Shown here in pieces: positions 1 to 9,748 of a stretch of DNA of 64,000 nt (positions are counted from its first letter, which is position 1; every line of letters starts with the position of its first letter). The stretch is from Paraburkholderia sejongensis. GTDB lineage: Bacteria > Pseudomonadota > Gammaproteobacteria > Burkholderiales > Burkholderiaceae. A program made the translations under genes and the position numbers. The notes under the pieces were generated by a model that saw only the letters and a program-made list of their open reading frames with translations, was not told the origin of the DNA and searched no databases. The DNA lies in assembly GCF_020880815.1 (NCBI RefSeq), contig NZ_JAJITD010000012.1, forward strand, positions 1-64,000, written 5' to 3'.

Positions 1-3000
1 GACACTCGGCTCATCGAGCGCCACCGTTCTGACCGCGAATAACGCCGCTGCGACGACCTTCTCCGGCGCGCTAAGCGGCGCGGGCAGCGTCGACAAAACC
101 GGCACCGGTGCGCTGACGCTTTCGGGGATCAGCAACACTTATAGCGGCGGTACGACGGTCTCTGCGGGCACGCTTGTCGCCACGAACGGCAGCGCACTTG
201 GCACCGGCGCGGTGACCAACAACGCCGCGCTGCAACTCGACTTCGCCGGTAACAGCACGCTGGCCAACACGCTGTCCGGCAGCGGCAGTCTGACCAAGAC
301 CGGTACAGGCACCGCCACGTTGACCGCGGCAGGTTCGACCGAAGGCGCGGTATCGGTCGATGCCGGCACCCTACAGTTCGCTCAAAACGGCGTGTTCAAC
401 GCCGCCAGCTACACGACGCAAAGCGGCGCGACGACCAGCATCGGCGCTTCGTCGCAACTGGCCACGACCGGCGCGTTCACCGAGGTCGCCGGCTCGACGC
501 TGAACGTCGCCATCGGATCGAACGGTCCGGCGATCAGCGCCGCGACGGCGAGCCTGGCCGGCACGCTGAACGTGACCGGCTTCACGGCGACCGCGCCGAC
601 GTCGGCAAGCGCGTTGCCCGGCACGCTGTACACGATCGTGCATACGACCGGCGGCATTACCGGCGATTTCAGTTCGATCTCGCTAGGTGGCGCAGCCAGT
701 ACCGTCGACTATCTGACGCTCGCCGCGCGCGCAAGTGCTGACGCGCTCGACTACAACGTCGGATTCGGCCTGACCTGGCAGGCGGGTGCAACGCTGGGCA
801 ATGGCACGTTCACGCTGGCGAACGCGGCGGACGCATTTAACGTCGACGTAGCGCTGGCGAACGAAACTGCGTCGGCGACCGGCTGGGATGGGACCGATCT
901 GACGAAGGCTGGCGCGGGCACGTTGACGATGTCCGCACAGAACACGTACACCGGCACGACCACAGTGAATGGCGGCACGCTCGCGATGGGCATCGCCAAT
1001 GCAATTGCAACGAGTTCCGCGGTGACGGTGAACAGCGGTGCGACGCTGGCGCTACAGGACTTCTCACAGACGGTGAACGATCTGTCGGGCGCGGGAGCGG
1101 TGACGTTAGGCTCGTCGGCCGCAACCGTACTGACTGCCAATAACACCGCCGCGACAACCTTCTCGGGCGCGATCAGCGGCGCGGGCAGCGTCGACAAAAC
1201 CGGCACCGGTGCGCTGACGCTTTCCGGAACCAGCAACACATATAGCGGCGGCACGACGGTCACCGCCGGCACGCTCGTCGCCACGAACGGCAACGCACTT
1301 GGCACCGGCGCGGTGACCAACAACGCCGCGCTGCAACTCGACTTCACCAGCGACAGCACGCTGGCCAACACGCTATCCGGCACCGGTAGTCTGACCAAGA
1401 CCGGTACAGGCACCGCCACATTAAGCGCGGCAGGTTCGACCGAAGGCGCGGTGTCCGTCAACGCCGGCACCCTGGCATTCGCGCAAAACGGCGTGTTCAA
1501 CGCCGCCAATTACACGACACAAAGCGGCGCGGCGACCAGCATCGGCGCGTCATCGCAACTGGCCGCCAGCGGCGCGTTCACGCAAACCGCAGGTTCGACG
1601 CTCAACGTCACGTTGGGCTCGAATGCGCCGGCCATCAGCGCGGCATCGGCATCGCTGAACGGCGTATTGAACGTCGCGGGCTTCGTATCGGACCAGCCGG
1701 CGTCCGCGAGCGCGTTGCCGGGCACGCAGTACACGATCATCCACACGACCGGCGGCATCACCGGCGATTTCAGCTCGATCTCGCTGGGCGGCGCGGCCAG
1801 TACCGTCGACTATCTGACGCTGGCCGCGCGCGCGAGCGCGGACGCGCTCGACTACAACGTCGGTTTCGGTTTGACCTGGGTGGCCGGCGCGACGCTGGGC
1901 AACGGCACGTTCACGCTGACGAACGCGTCGGATGCATTCAATGTCGATGTGGCACTGGCCGACGCGGCTGCGTCCGCGACCGGCTGGAACGGTCGCGATC
2001 TGACGAAGCAAGGCGCGGGGACGTTGACGCTGTCGGCGGTGAACAGCCACACGGGTAGCACCGCGGTGAATGGCGGCACGCTCGCGATGGGCATCGCCGA
2101 TGCGATCGCAACGAGTTCGGCGGTGACCGTGAACAGCGGCGCGACGCTCGCATTAAATGACTTCGCGCAGACGCTGAACGATCTGTCGGGTGCCGGCACG
2201 GTGACGCTGGGCTCGAATGCGTCGACTGTATTAACCGCTAACGACGCGGCCGATACGACGTTCTCCGGCGCGATCAGCGGCGCGGGCAGTGTCGACAAGA
2301 CGGGCGCCGGCGCGTTGACACTCTCTGGAACCAACACATATAGCGGCGGCACGACGGTCTCCGCCGGCACGCTCGTCGCCACGAACGGCAACGCGCTCGG
2401 CACCGGCACCGTCACCAACAACGCCGCGCTGCAACTGGACTTCGCCGGTAACAGCACGCTGGCCAACACGCTGTCCGGCAGCGGCAGTCTGACCAAGACC
2501 GGTACAGGCACCGCCACGTTGACCGCGGCAGGTTCGAGCGAAGGCGCGGTATCGGTCAACGCCGGCACACTGGCATTCGCTCAAAGCGGCGTGTTCAATG
2601 CAGCGAGTTACACGACGCAAAGCGGCGCGACGACCAGCATCGGCGCTTCGTCGCAACTGGCCACGACCGGCGCGTTCACTCAGGCCGCCGGCTCGACGCT
2701 TAACGTTGCCATCGGCGCGAACGGTCCGGCGATCAGCGCCGCGACGGCGAGCCTGGCCGGCACGCTGAACGTGACCGGCTTCACGGCGACGGCGCCGACA
2801 TCGGCGAGCGCATTGCCTGGCACCCTGTACACGATCGTGCATACGACCGGCGGCATTACCGGCGACTTCGGCACGATCTCGCTGGGCGGTGCATCGAGCC
2901 CGGTCGATTATCTGACGCTGGCCGCGCGTGCGAGCGCGAATGGCCTCGATTACAACGTCGGCTATGGATTGACCTGGCAGGCAGGCGCGACGCTGGGCAA

Positions 3001-6000
3001 TGGCACGTTCACGCTGACGAACGCGACGGACGCATTTAATGTCGACGTAGCGCTGGCGAACGAAGCTGCGTCGTCGACCGGCTGGAATGGGGCCGATCTG
3101 ACCAAGGTTGGCGCGGGCACATTGACGTTGTCCGCACAGAACACCTACACCGGCGCTACGGCGGTCAATGGCGGCACGCTTGCGATGGGCATCGCCAATG
3201 CAATTGCAACGAGTTCGGCGGTGACCGTGAATAGCGGTGCGACGCTCGCGCTGAATGATTTTTCGCAGACGTTGAACGATCTGTCGGGCGCGGGAGCGGT
3301 GACACTCGGCTCATCGAGCGCCACCGTTCTGACCGCGAATAACACCGCCGCGACGACCTTCTCCGGCGCACTAAGCGGCGCGGGCAGCGTCGACAAAACT
3401 GGCGCGGGCGCGTTGACACTCTCTGGAACCAACACATATAGCGGCGGCACGACGGTCACCGCCGGCACACTCGTCGCCACGAACGGCAACGCACTTGGCA
3501 CCGGCGCGGTGACCAACAACGCCGCGCTGCAACTCGACTTCGCCGGTAACAGCACGCTGGCCAACACGTTGTCCGGCACCGGCAGCCTGACCAAAACCGG
3601 CGCCGGCACCGCGACGTTGACCGCGGCAGGTTCGACCGAAGGAGCGGTGTCGGTCGACGCCGGCACACTGGCATTCGCGCAAAGCGGCGTGTTCAACGCC
3701 GCCAGTTACACGACGCAAAACGCCGCGACGACCAGCGTCGGCGCCTCCTCGCAACTGGCCACCACCGGCGCGTTCACCCAGGCCGCCGGTTCGACGCTGA
3801 GCGTGACCGTCGGCTCGAACAGCCCGGCGATCAGCGCCGGCACCGCGACATTGAACGGTGTCCTGAATATCGCCGGCTTTACGACCAGTGCGCCGGGCTC
3901 GGCGAGTGCATTGCCGGGCACGCTGTACACGATCCTTCACACGACCGGCGGCATCACGGGCGATTTCAGCTCGATCACGCTGGGCGGCGCGTCGAGCCCG
4001 GTCGATTACCTGACGCTCGCCGCGCAACGCAGTGCCGACGCGCTCGACTACAACGTCGGTTTCGGTCTGACCTGGCAGGCGGGGACGACGCTGGGCAACG
4101 GCACGTTCACGCTGACCAATGCGACGGATGCATTCAACGTCGACGTCGCGTTGGCGAACCAGGCTGCGTCGTCGACTGGCTGGAACGGCACTGATCTGAC
4201 GAAGGCGGGCGCGGGGACATTCACGCTGTCAGCACAGAACACCTACACCGGCACGACCACGGTGAATGGCGGCACGCTTGCGATGGGCATCGCCAATGCA
4301 ATCGCGTCGAGTTCCGCCGTGACGGTGAACAGCGGTGCGACGCTGGCGCTGAATGATTTTTCGCAGACGTTGAACGACCTGTCGGGCGCGGGTACTGTGG
4401 CACTCGGCTCATCGAGCGCCACCGCTCTGACGGCGAACAACACCGCCGCGACGACCTTCTCCGGCGCGATCAGTGGCGCGGGCAGCGTGAATAAGACCGG
4501 CGCCGGCGCGCTGACGCTGTCCGGAACCAGCAACACGTATAGCGGCGGCACGACGGTTTCCGCCGGCACGCTCGTCGCCACGAACGGCAACGCGCTCGGC
4601 ACCGGCACCGTCACCAACAACGGCGCCCTGCAACTCGACTTCGCCGGCGACAGCACGCTGGCCAACCCGCTGTCCGGCACCGGCAGCCTGACCAAGACCG
4701 GCGCGGGCACCGCCACGATCACCTCCGCCGGTTCGACCGAAGGCGCCGTCGTGGTCAACGCCGGCACCTTGGCGTTCGCTCAGAACGGCGCGTTCAACGC
4801 GGCGAGCTACAGCACGCAGAGCGGCGCGACGACCAGCATCGGCGCGAATGCGCAACTGGCGATCAGCGGCGCGCTCGACGAACTCGCCGGTTCGACGCTG
4901 AGCGTGACCGTCGGCACCAACAGCCCGGCCGTCAGCGCCGCCACCGCGACCCTGAACGGCGCGCTGAATATCGCGGGCTTCACCGGCAGCGTCCCAGGGG
5001 CGGCGAGCGGGTTGCCCAATACGCAGTACACGATCATTCACACGACCGGCGGTATCACCGGCGACTTCACTTCGATCACGCTGGGCGGCGCGTCGAGCCC
5101 GGTCGATTACCTGACGGTCGCCGCGCGACGCAGCGCGGACTCGTTCGACTACCACGTCGGCCTCGGCCTGACCTGGCAGGCAGGGACGACACTCGGCAAC
5201 GGCACCTTCACGCTGACGGACGCCTCGCAAGCGTTCAATGTCGATGTCGCGCTCGCCAACCAGGCGGCTTCGTCGACCGGCTGGAGCGGCACCGATCTGA
5301 CGAAGGCCGGCGCGGGCACGTTGACGTTGTCCGCACAGAACACCTACACCGGCGGTACGGCGGTCAACGGCGGCACGCTTGCATTGGGCATCGCCGATGC
5401 GATCGCAACGAGTTCCGCGGTGGCCGTGAATAGCGGCGCGACGCTGGCATTGAATGACTTCTCGCAGACGTTGAACGACCTGTCGGGCGCGGGGGCGGTG
5501 TCGCTGGGCTCATCGGCGGCAACCGTACTCACTACCAACAACACCGCGGCGACGACTTTCTTCGGCGCGATCGGCGGCGCGGGCAGCGTCGATAAAACCG
5601 GCGCGGGCGCGTTGACACTCTCCGGAAACAGCACATATAGCGGCGGCACGACGGTCTCCGCCGGCACCCTCGTCGCCACGAACGGCAATGCGCTCGGCAC
5701 CGGCACCGTCACCAACAACGCCGCGCTGCAACTCGACTTCGCCGCCGACAGCATGTTGGCCAACCCGCTGTCCGGCACCGGCAGCCTGACCAAAACCGGT
5801 GCCGGCACCGCGACGCTGAGCGCCGTCGGTTCGACGCAGGGCTCGGTATCGGCCGCTGCCGGCACGCTCGAGTTCGCGCAGGACGGCGTGTTCAATGCGT
5901 CGGACTACACGACGCAAGGCGGCGCGACGACCAGCTTCGCCGGCGATTCGCAGCTGGCGTTGACCGGCGCCTTTACAGAGGCGGCCGGTTCGACGCTGAA

Positions 6001-6700
6001 CGTGACGCTCGGTTCGAACAATCCGGTCATCACCGCGAACTCGGCCACGCTCGCAGGAGTGCTGAATATCGCTGGCTTCGCGGCGGACGCGCCGTCGTCG
6101 GCGAGCGCGTTGACGTCGACGCGTTTCACGATCGTACGCACGACGAGCGGGATCGCCGGCGACTTCAGCGGGATCACGCTGGGCAGCGCGGCGAGCCCGG
6201 TCGACTATCTGGTGCTGGCCTCCGGTGTGACCGGCCGCACGCTCGACAATCTGAATTACACGGTCGGTTTCGGTCTCACGTGGCAGGCGGGCACCGCGCA
6301 GGGCAATGGCACGTTCACGCTGGCCCACGCCTCCGACGCTTTCAACGTCGATGTCGCGCTGGCCGACCAGCGGGCATCGGCGACCGGCTGGAACGGCACC
6401 GATCTGACCAAGGCCGGCGCCGGCACGCTGACGCTGTCGGCGCTGAACCGCTACACCGGCACCACCACGGTCAACGGCGGCACGCTCGCGATGGGCATCG
6501 CCAATGCAATCGCAACGAGTTCGGCGGTGGCCGTGAACAGCGGCGCGACCCTTGCGTTGAACGATTTCTCGCAGACCGTGAACAACCTGTCGGGTGCGGG
6601 GGCGGTGAGGTTGGGCACATCGGCCGCCACCGTACTGACTGCCAGCAACACTGCGGATACCACGTTCTCCGGCGCGATCAGCGGCGCGGGCAGCGTCGAC
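1..6700 (+). repeat. Tandem ~1.1-kb coding repeats in the autotransporter passenger
   Basis: The junction motif encoding GLTWQAG.TLGNGTFTL recurs near 770, 1872, 2968, 4068, 5170 and 6277, a spacing of 1096-1107 bases. Similarity is not graded along the array. The first 100 bases of the window match position 3301 onward almost exactly (3300 bases apart, three units). The stretch 212-660 is nearly identical to 2411-2860 (two units apart). This mosaic pattern suggests recent duplication or gene conversion between units. The array begins before the window, so the full unit count is unknown. Collapse or expansion during assembly is possible in such an array. Confidence 0.9.
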
Positions 6701-8581
6701 AAGACGGGTGCCGGCACGCTGACACTCACGGGCGCCAACACCTACAGCGGCGGCACGTTGATCTCCGAGGGCACGCTGATCGGTTCCGCGACCAGCTTCG
6801 GCACTGGCTCGATCATGAACTACGGCGCGCTCGTCATCGATCAGCCTGCCAACGTGGCGCTGGCGAACGTGCTCAACGGCACGGGCACCTTCACGAAGAC
6901 CGGCGCGGGCTCGCTGAATCTGACCGGCGAGAACATGCTGACCGGCCCGACGACGGTCGCGGCCGGCCGGCTTGCGGTGAACGGCTCGATAGTGCGCTCG
7001 AACGTGACCGTGCAGAACGGCGCGACGCTCGGCGGCAGTGGCACGGTCGGCCCGACCACGATCCAGAGCGGCGGCACGATCGCCCCGGGCAACTCGATCG
7101 GCACGTTGACCGTCAATGCCGGCTTCACGCAGGCGGCCGGCTCGATTTACCAGGTGGAACTGGACCCGACCAGCACGTCGTCCGACCGGATTCACGTGAA
7201 CGGCTCCGCGACGATCGGCGCGGGCGCGGTGCTCGAGGTGGTCAAGTACAACCCGGGCGAGTATTCGGCGGCGTCGAACTACACGGTGCTGACCGCGACC
7301 GGCGGCGTGAAGGGGGCCTATACGCTGACCGGCGCGACGAGTGGCGCGTTCTACGATCTGGTCGCCAGCTACGATGCGAACAACGTGTATCTGAAAGCGT
7401 ATCGCACGCGCTATTTCGTCGATGCAGCGGCCACGCCGAACCAGCGCGCCACGGCGGGCGGGCTCGATCGACTGGACGACTCGAATGCGCTGAAGGCCGC
7501 GGTCGCGGCGCTGACCAACGATGCGCAGGCGCGCGCCGCATTCGATCAGTTGTCCGGAGAGATTCACGCGTCGGTGAAGTCGGCCCTGCTCGACGATAGC
7601 CGCTATGTCCGCGAGGTCGCGATCGATCGTGTGCGGCAAAGCTTCTGTCTGCCGGGCGGCAGCGGCAGCAGTGCGAACCCGATCGCGACCGCGCAGTTGA
7701 GTGCCGGGCCTTCCGCCACCTCGACGGCCGGCGGCGAATGCGCGCTGCGCGAAGGCGAGCCGGTCGTCTGGACCCACGTATTCGGCGGCTGGGGCCATAT
7801 GAACGGCGACGGCAACGCGGCGACGCTGCGGCAGAACACCGGCGGTTTCCTGATGGGCGCGGATGCGCTGGTCGCGCAGCGTTGGCGGGTGGGCGCGCTC
7901 GCCGGCTACAGCGGCACCAACATGAATGTGGACGACCGCAGTTCGTCTGCGAGCAGCAACAACTATCACGTCGGCGTCTACGGCGGCTCGCAGTGGGGCG
8001 CGCTCGGCGTACGCGCGGGCGCCGCTTACACGTGGCATTCGATCGACACGACCCGCTCGCCGGCCTTCAGCGGCTACTCGGACCGTCTCACCGCGGGCTA
8101 CAACGCGCAGACCGTGCAGGTATTCGGCGACGTCGGCTACCGGATCCCGCTGCGGCAAATGTCGCTTGAACCGTTCGCAAGCGTGGCCTACGTAAATCTG
8201 CACACCGATGCGATCAACGAGCACGGCGGCCTCGCGGCGTTGCATGCGGGCAGCAGCAACACCGATACGACGTTCTCGACGCTGGGCATCCGCCAGTCGA
8301 TCGATCTGGCATTGCGCAACGGCACGTCGATGACGGCCAGCGCGACGCTGGGCTGGCAGCATGCGTTCGGCAACGTGGTGCCGGTGTCGGCGCTGGCGTT
8401 CGCGGGGGGCAGTCCGTTCGATATTGCGGGCGTGCCGATCGCGCGCGATGCGGCGCTGGTGGAGGCGGGGCTGGATTTCCACGTGACGCGCAACGCGTCG
8501 CTGGGGCTGACCTACCGGGGGCAGTTCGGCAGCGGCACGACGAGTCAGTACGTGCAGGGCTCGCTCACGATGCGCTTCTGA
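2..8581 (+). CDS. Giant classical (type V) autotransporter adhesin, 5'-truncated by window edge
   Basis: The frame is open from the first bases of the window, so the signal peptide and the start of the passenger lie upstream. The passenger is made of autotransporter-associated beta-strand repeats (recurring SGGTTVSAGTL, GAGTLTLSAQNTYTG and VNGGTLAMGIA patterns), which form a right-handed beta-helix. About six modules of roughly 366 residues follow one another to about position 6700. A unique stretch then ends in a typical PATR cap (GATLGGSGTVGPTTIQSGGTIAPGNS near 7020-7100). From about 7750 to the stop is a 12-strand autotransporter beta-domain, beginning at VVWTHVFGGWGHMNG and ending in the expected aromatic residue (TMRF). 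The protein would be exported by Sec and display its helix on the cell surface. Adhesion or aggregation is the usual role of the family; the ligand is unknown. At least 2859 residues are present. The RcsB/RcsC-like pair next door may control it (inference). Confidence 0.93.
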   Translation, partial: TLGSSSATVLTANNAAATTFSGALSGAGSVDKTGTGALTLSGISNTYSGGTTVSAGTLVATNGSALGTGAVTNNAALQLDFAGNSTLANTLSGSGSLTKTGTGTATLTAAGSTEGAVSVDAGTLQFAQNGVFNAASYTTQSGATTSIGASSQLATTGAFTEVAGSTLNVAIGSNGPAISAATASLAGTLNVTGFTATAPTSASALPGTLYTIVHTTGGITGDFSSISLGGAASTVDYLTLAARASADALDYNVGFGLTWQAGATLGNGTFTLANAADAFNVDVALANETASATGWDGTDLTKAGAGTLTMSAQNTYTGTTTVNGGTLAMGIANAIATSSAVTVNSGATLALQDFSQTVNDLSGAGAVTLGSSAATVLTANNTAATTFSGAISGAGSVDKTGTGALTLSGTSNTYSGGTTVTAGTLVATNGNALGTGAVTNNAALQLDFTSDSTLANTLSGTGSLTKTGTGTATLSAAGSTEGAVSVNAGTLAFAQNGVFNAANYTTQSGAATSIGASSQLAASGAFTQTAGSTLNVTLGSNAPAISAASASLNGVLNVAGFVSDQPASASALPGTQYTIIHTTGGITGDFSSISLGGAASTVDYLTLAARASADALDYNVGFGLTWVAGATLGNGTFTLTNASDAFNVDVALADAAASATGWNGRDLTKQGAGTLTLSAVNSHTGSTAVNGGTLAMGIADAIATSSAVTVNSGATLALNDFAQTLNDLSGAGTVTLGSNASTVLTANDAADTTFSGAISGAGSVDKTGAGALTLSGTNTYSGGTTVSAGTLVATNGNALGTGTVTNNAALQLDFAGNSTLANTLSGSGSLTKTGTGTATLTAAGSSEGAVSVNAGTLAFAQSGVFNAASYTTQSGATTSIGASSQLATTGAFTQAAGSTLNVAIGANGPAISAATASLAGTLNVTGFTATAPTSASALPGTLYTIVHTTGGITGDFGTISLGGASSPVDYLTLAARASANGLDYNVGYGLTWQAGATLGNGTFTLTNATDAFNVDVALANEAASSTGWNGADLTKVGAGTLTLSAQNTYTGATAVNGGTLAMGIANAIATSSAVTVNSGATLALNDFSQTLNDLSGAGAVTLGSSSATVLTANNTAATTFSGALSGAGSVDKTGAGALTLSGTNTYSGGTTVTAGTLVATNGNALGTGAVTNNAALQLDFAGNSTLANTLSGTGSLTKTGAGTATLTAAGSTEGAVSVDAGTLAFAQSGVFNAASYTTQNAATTSVGASSQLATTGAFTQAAGSTLSVTVGSNSPAISAGTATLNGVLNIAGFTTSAPGSASALPGTLYTILHTTGGITGDFSSITLGGASSPVDYLTLAAQRSADALDYNVGFGLTWQAGTTLGNGTFTLTNATDAFNVDVALANQAASSTGWNGTDLTKAGAGTFTLSAQNTYTGTTTVNGGTLAMGIANAIASSSAVTVNSGATLALNDFSQTLNDLSGAGTVALGSSSATALTANNTAATTFSGAISGAGSVNKTGAGALTLSGTSNTYSGGTTVSAGTLVATNGNALGTGTVTNNGALQLDFAGDSTLANPLSGTGSLTKTGAGTATITSAGSTEGAVVVNAGTLAFAQNGAFNAASYSTQSGATTSIGANAQLAISGALDELAGSTLSVTVGTNSPAVSAATATLNGALNIAGFTGSVPGAASGLPNTQYTIIHTTGGITGDFTSITLGGASSPVDYLTVAARRSADSFDYHVGLGLTWQAGTTLGNGTFTLTDASQAFNVDVALANQAASSTGWSGTDLTKAGAGTLTLSAQNTYTGGTAVNGGTLALGIADAIATSSAVAVNSGATLALNDFSQTLNDLSGAGAVSLGSSAATVLTTNNTAATTFFGAIGGAGSVDKTGAGALTLSGNSTYSGGTTVSAGTLVATNGNALGTGTVTNNAALQLDFAADSMLANPLSGTGSLTKTGAGTATLSAVGSTQGSVSAAAGTLEFAQDGVFNASDYTTQGGATTSFAGDSQLALTGAFTEAAGSTLNVTLGSNNPVITANSATLAGVLNIAGFAADAPSSASALTSTRFTIVRTTSGIAGDFSGITLGSAASPVDYLVLASGVTGRTLDNLNYTVGFGLTWQAGTAQGNGTFTLAHASDAFNVDVALADQRASATGWNGTDLTKAGAGTLTLSALNRYTGTTTVNGGTLAMGIANAIATSSAVAVNSGATLALNDFSQTVNNLSGAGAVRLGTSAATVLTASNTADTTFSGAISGAGSVDKTGAGTLTLTGANTYSGGTLISEGTLIGSATSFGTGSIMNYGALVIDQPANVALANVLNGTGTFTKTGAGSLNLTGENMLTGPTTVAAGRLAVNGSIVRSNVTVQNGATLGGSGTVGPTTIQSGGTIAPGNSIGTLTVNAGFTQAAGSIYQVELDPTSTSSDRIHVNGSATIGAGAVLEVVKYNPGEYSAASNYTVLTATGGVKGAYTLTGATSGAFYDLVASYDANNVYLKAYRTRYFVDAAATPNQRATAGGLDRLDDSNALKAAVAALTNDAQARAAFDQLSGEIHASVKSALLDDSRYVREVAIDRVRQSFCLPGGSGSSANPIATAQLSAGPSATSTAGGECALREGEPVVWTHVFGGWGHMNGDGNAATLRQNTGGFLMGADALVAQRWRVGALAGYSGTNMNVDDRSSSASSNNYHVGVYGGSQWGALGVRAGAAYTWHSIDTTRSPAFSGYSDRLTAGYNAQTVQVFGDVGYRIPLRQMSLEPFASVAYVNLHTDAINEHGGLAALHAGSSNTDTTFSTLGIRQSIDLALRNGTSMTASATLGWQHAFGNVVPVSALAFAGGSPFDIAGVPIARDAALVEAGLDFHVTRNASLGLTYRGQFGSGTTSQYVQGSLTMRF

Positions 8582-8711
8582 ACGTGCGGTGAGCGGATCG
8601 GGAAGGGCCGGACGGTGGCGGTGCGCGTGGGATGAAGACGCGGCCGCCGCCGCGGTATGAGTGTGACGCAGCGAGTGAACGTCTCGCGTGCGCCGGACTG
8701 GCGGCTCGCCG

Positions 8712-9494
8712 TTACAGCCCGCTGCCCGGTTTGTGCGGGCCGCCGGTGTCGCCGGTGCTGGCGGGAGTGTCGGGGTTGCCGGCGTGGTCCGGATCGTCGC
8801 CGCCGGCGAGATTGGCGGCGGCAGTCTCGTCGTCCGAGGCCGACGGGGGCGTGCCGTCGATGCCCATCTCCCACGCGTAGCGGAACAGTTCGGCGTCGCG
8901 TACGATGCCCAGCTTTTTCATCGCCGTGGTTTTCTGCGAGCTGATGGTCTGCTTGCTGCGGTTCAGCTTTTTCGCGATCTCGCCGATCGCCATGCCCGAT
9001 ACATACAAACGGATCACCTCGATTTCACGCTTGGACAACGCGATGCGATCGCTAGGTTTGCTCGCCGACGCGCGCGAGTTGGTTTCCGGGCGCGCGCTCT
9101 CGTTCGGGAAGTAGATCGCATTCGCATAGACCGCGTGAATGGCTGACACCAGACGGTCGAGGTCGTCGGTCTTGTTCAGGTACGAATGCACGCCCAGACG
9201 CGCGACCTCGCGCATGATGGCCGGGTTGTCGACCATCGTGAAGACGATGATCTTCAGGTCCGGATAGCGGCGCCGCAGATAGGACAGCAGCGTGATGCCG
9301 TCGCCGTAAGCGCCGTTGGGCATCGCGTAATCGGCTACCAGTACGTCGCACGGAACCGATTCGAGTAGCTGGATGATCTCGCTGGAATTTTGCGCAGTGC
9401 CGGTGACCTTGATCGTCCTTACCGGCTCGAGCGCATATTTCACGCCGGCGACCAGGGCGGGGTGATCGTCGGCAAGTACGACGTTGATTTGCAT
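8712..9494 (-). CDS. RcsB/BvgA-type response regulator (REC + LuxR HTH)
   Basis: A 260-residue two-component regulator. The N-terminal receiver shows the acidic pair D9/D10, the phospho-acceptor Asp55 in VLVADYAMPNG, and the conserved Thr and Lys (FTM.. and YLNKTDD). The C-terminal LuxR/NarL-type helix-turn-helix (about 155-205) reads EIAKKLNRSKQTISSQKTT, very close to the RcsB DNA-binding helix. After it comes a 40-residue acidic/Gly/Pro tail not normal for the family. The ATG at 9494 follows AAGGG at good spacing. It is divergent from the hybrid kinase, 254 bases away, and should accept phosphate from that kinase's HPt domain. Target genes cannot be read from the sequence; the neighbouring autotransporter and other surface genes are natural candidates. 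Confidence 0.92.
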   Translation of the reverse strand: MQINVVLADDHPALVAGVKYALEPVRTIKVTGTAQNSSEIIQLLESVPCDVLVADYAMPNGAYGDGITLLSYLRRRYPDLKIIVFTMVDNPAIMREVARLGVHSYLNKTDDLDRLVSAIHAVYANAIYFPNESARPETNSRASASKPSDRIALSKREIEVIRLYVSGMAIGEIAKKLNRSKQTISSQKTTAMKKLGIVRDAELFRYAWEMGIDGTPPSASDDETAAANLAGGDDPDHAGNPDTPASTGDTGGPHKPGSGL

Positions 9495-9748
9495 GGGAGA
9501 CCCTTATGGCTAGCTCGTTTGAGCAATTTTGAGACAAAGTATAGACCGTGGGAATCTCGCATTTGCGTAGTGGCGAGTTGATTTGACTTTCGTTAACGTT
9601 TGTCAGATTGCAGTTTTAGAAAAACTAAGATATGGGAATCGGACATGTCTGTATTGCTAAGGCAGCCAAACGATATTTGTCCTATTTTTCTCGTTTGACA
9701 AGTCTTATTCGAGCTCCGCTGGCGAGCGTAAATGGGGAACAATCGTAC
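9495..9748. promoter_or_regulatory. Divergent promoter region of the two-component pair, with a dyad at 9585-9604
   Basis: This AT-richer spacer separates the response regulator (leftward) from the hybrid kinase (rightward). An imperfect 20-base dyad, GAC-TTT-CGTTAACG-TTT-GTC, lies at 9585-9604; its outer triplets and central CGTTAACG are symmetric while the TTT blocks are not. It could be an operator for autoregulation. No convincing -35/-10 pair was identified. An upstream in-frame start for the kinase at 9632 exists, but the ATG at 9749 is preceded by GGGGA and directly precedes the membrane anchor. Confidence 0.45.

Noticed and set aside
9632..9748. Longer N-terminus for the hybrid kinase
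   Set aside because: The extra 39 codons lie in the divergent promoter region, and the ATG at 9749 has a ribosome-binding site and directly precedes the membrane anchor.
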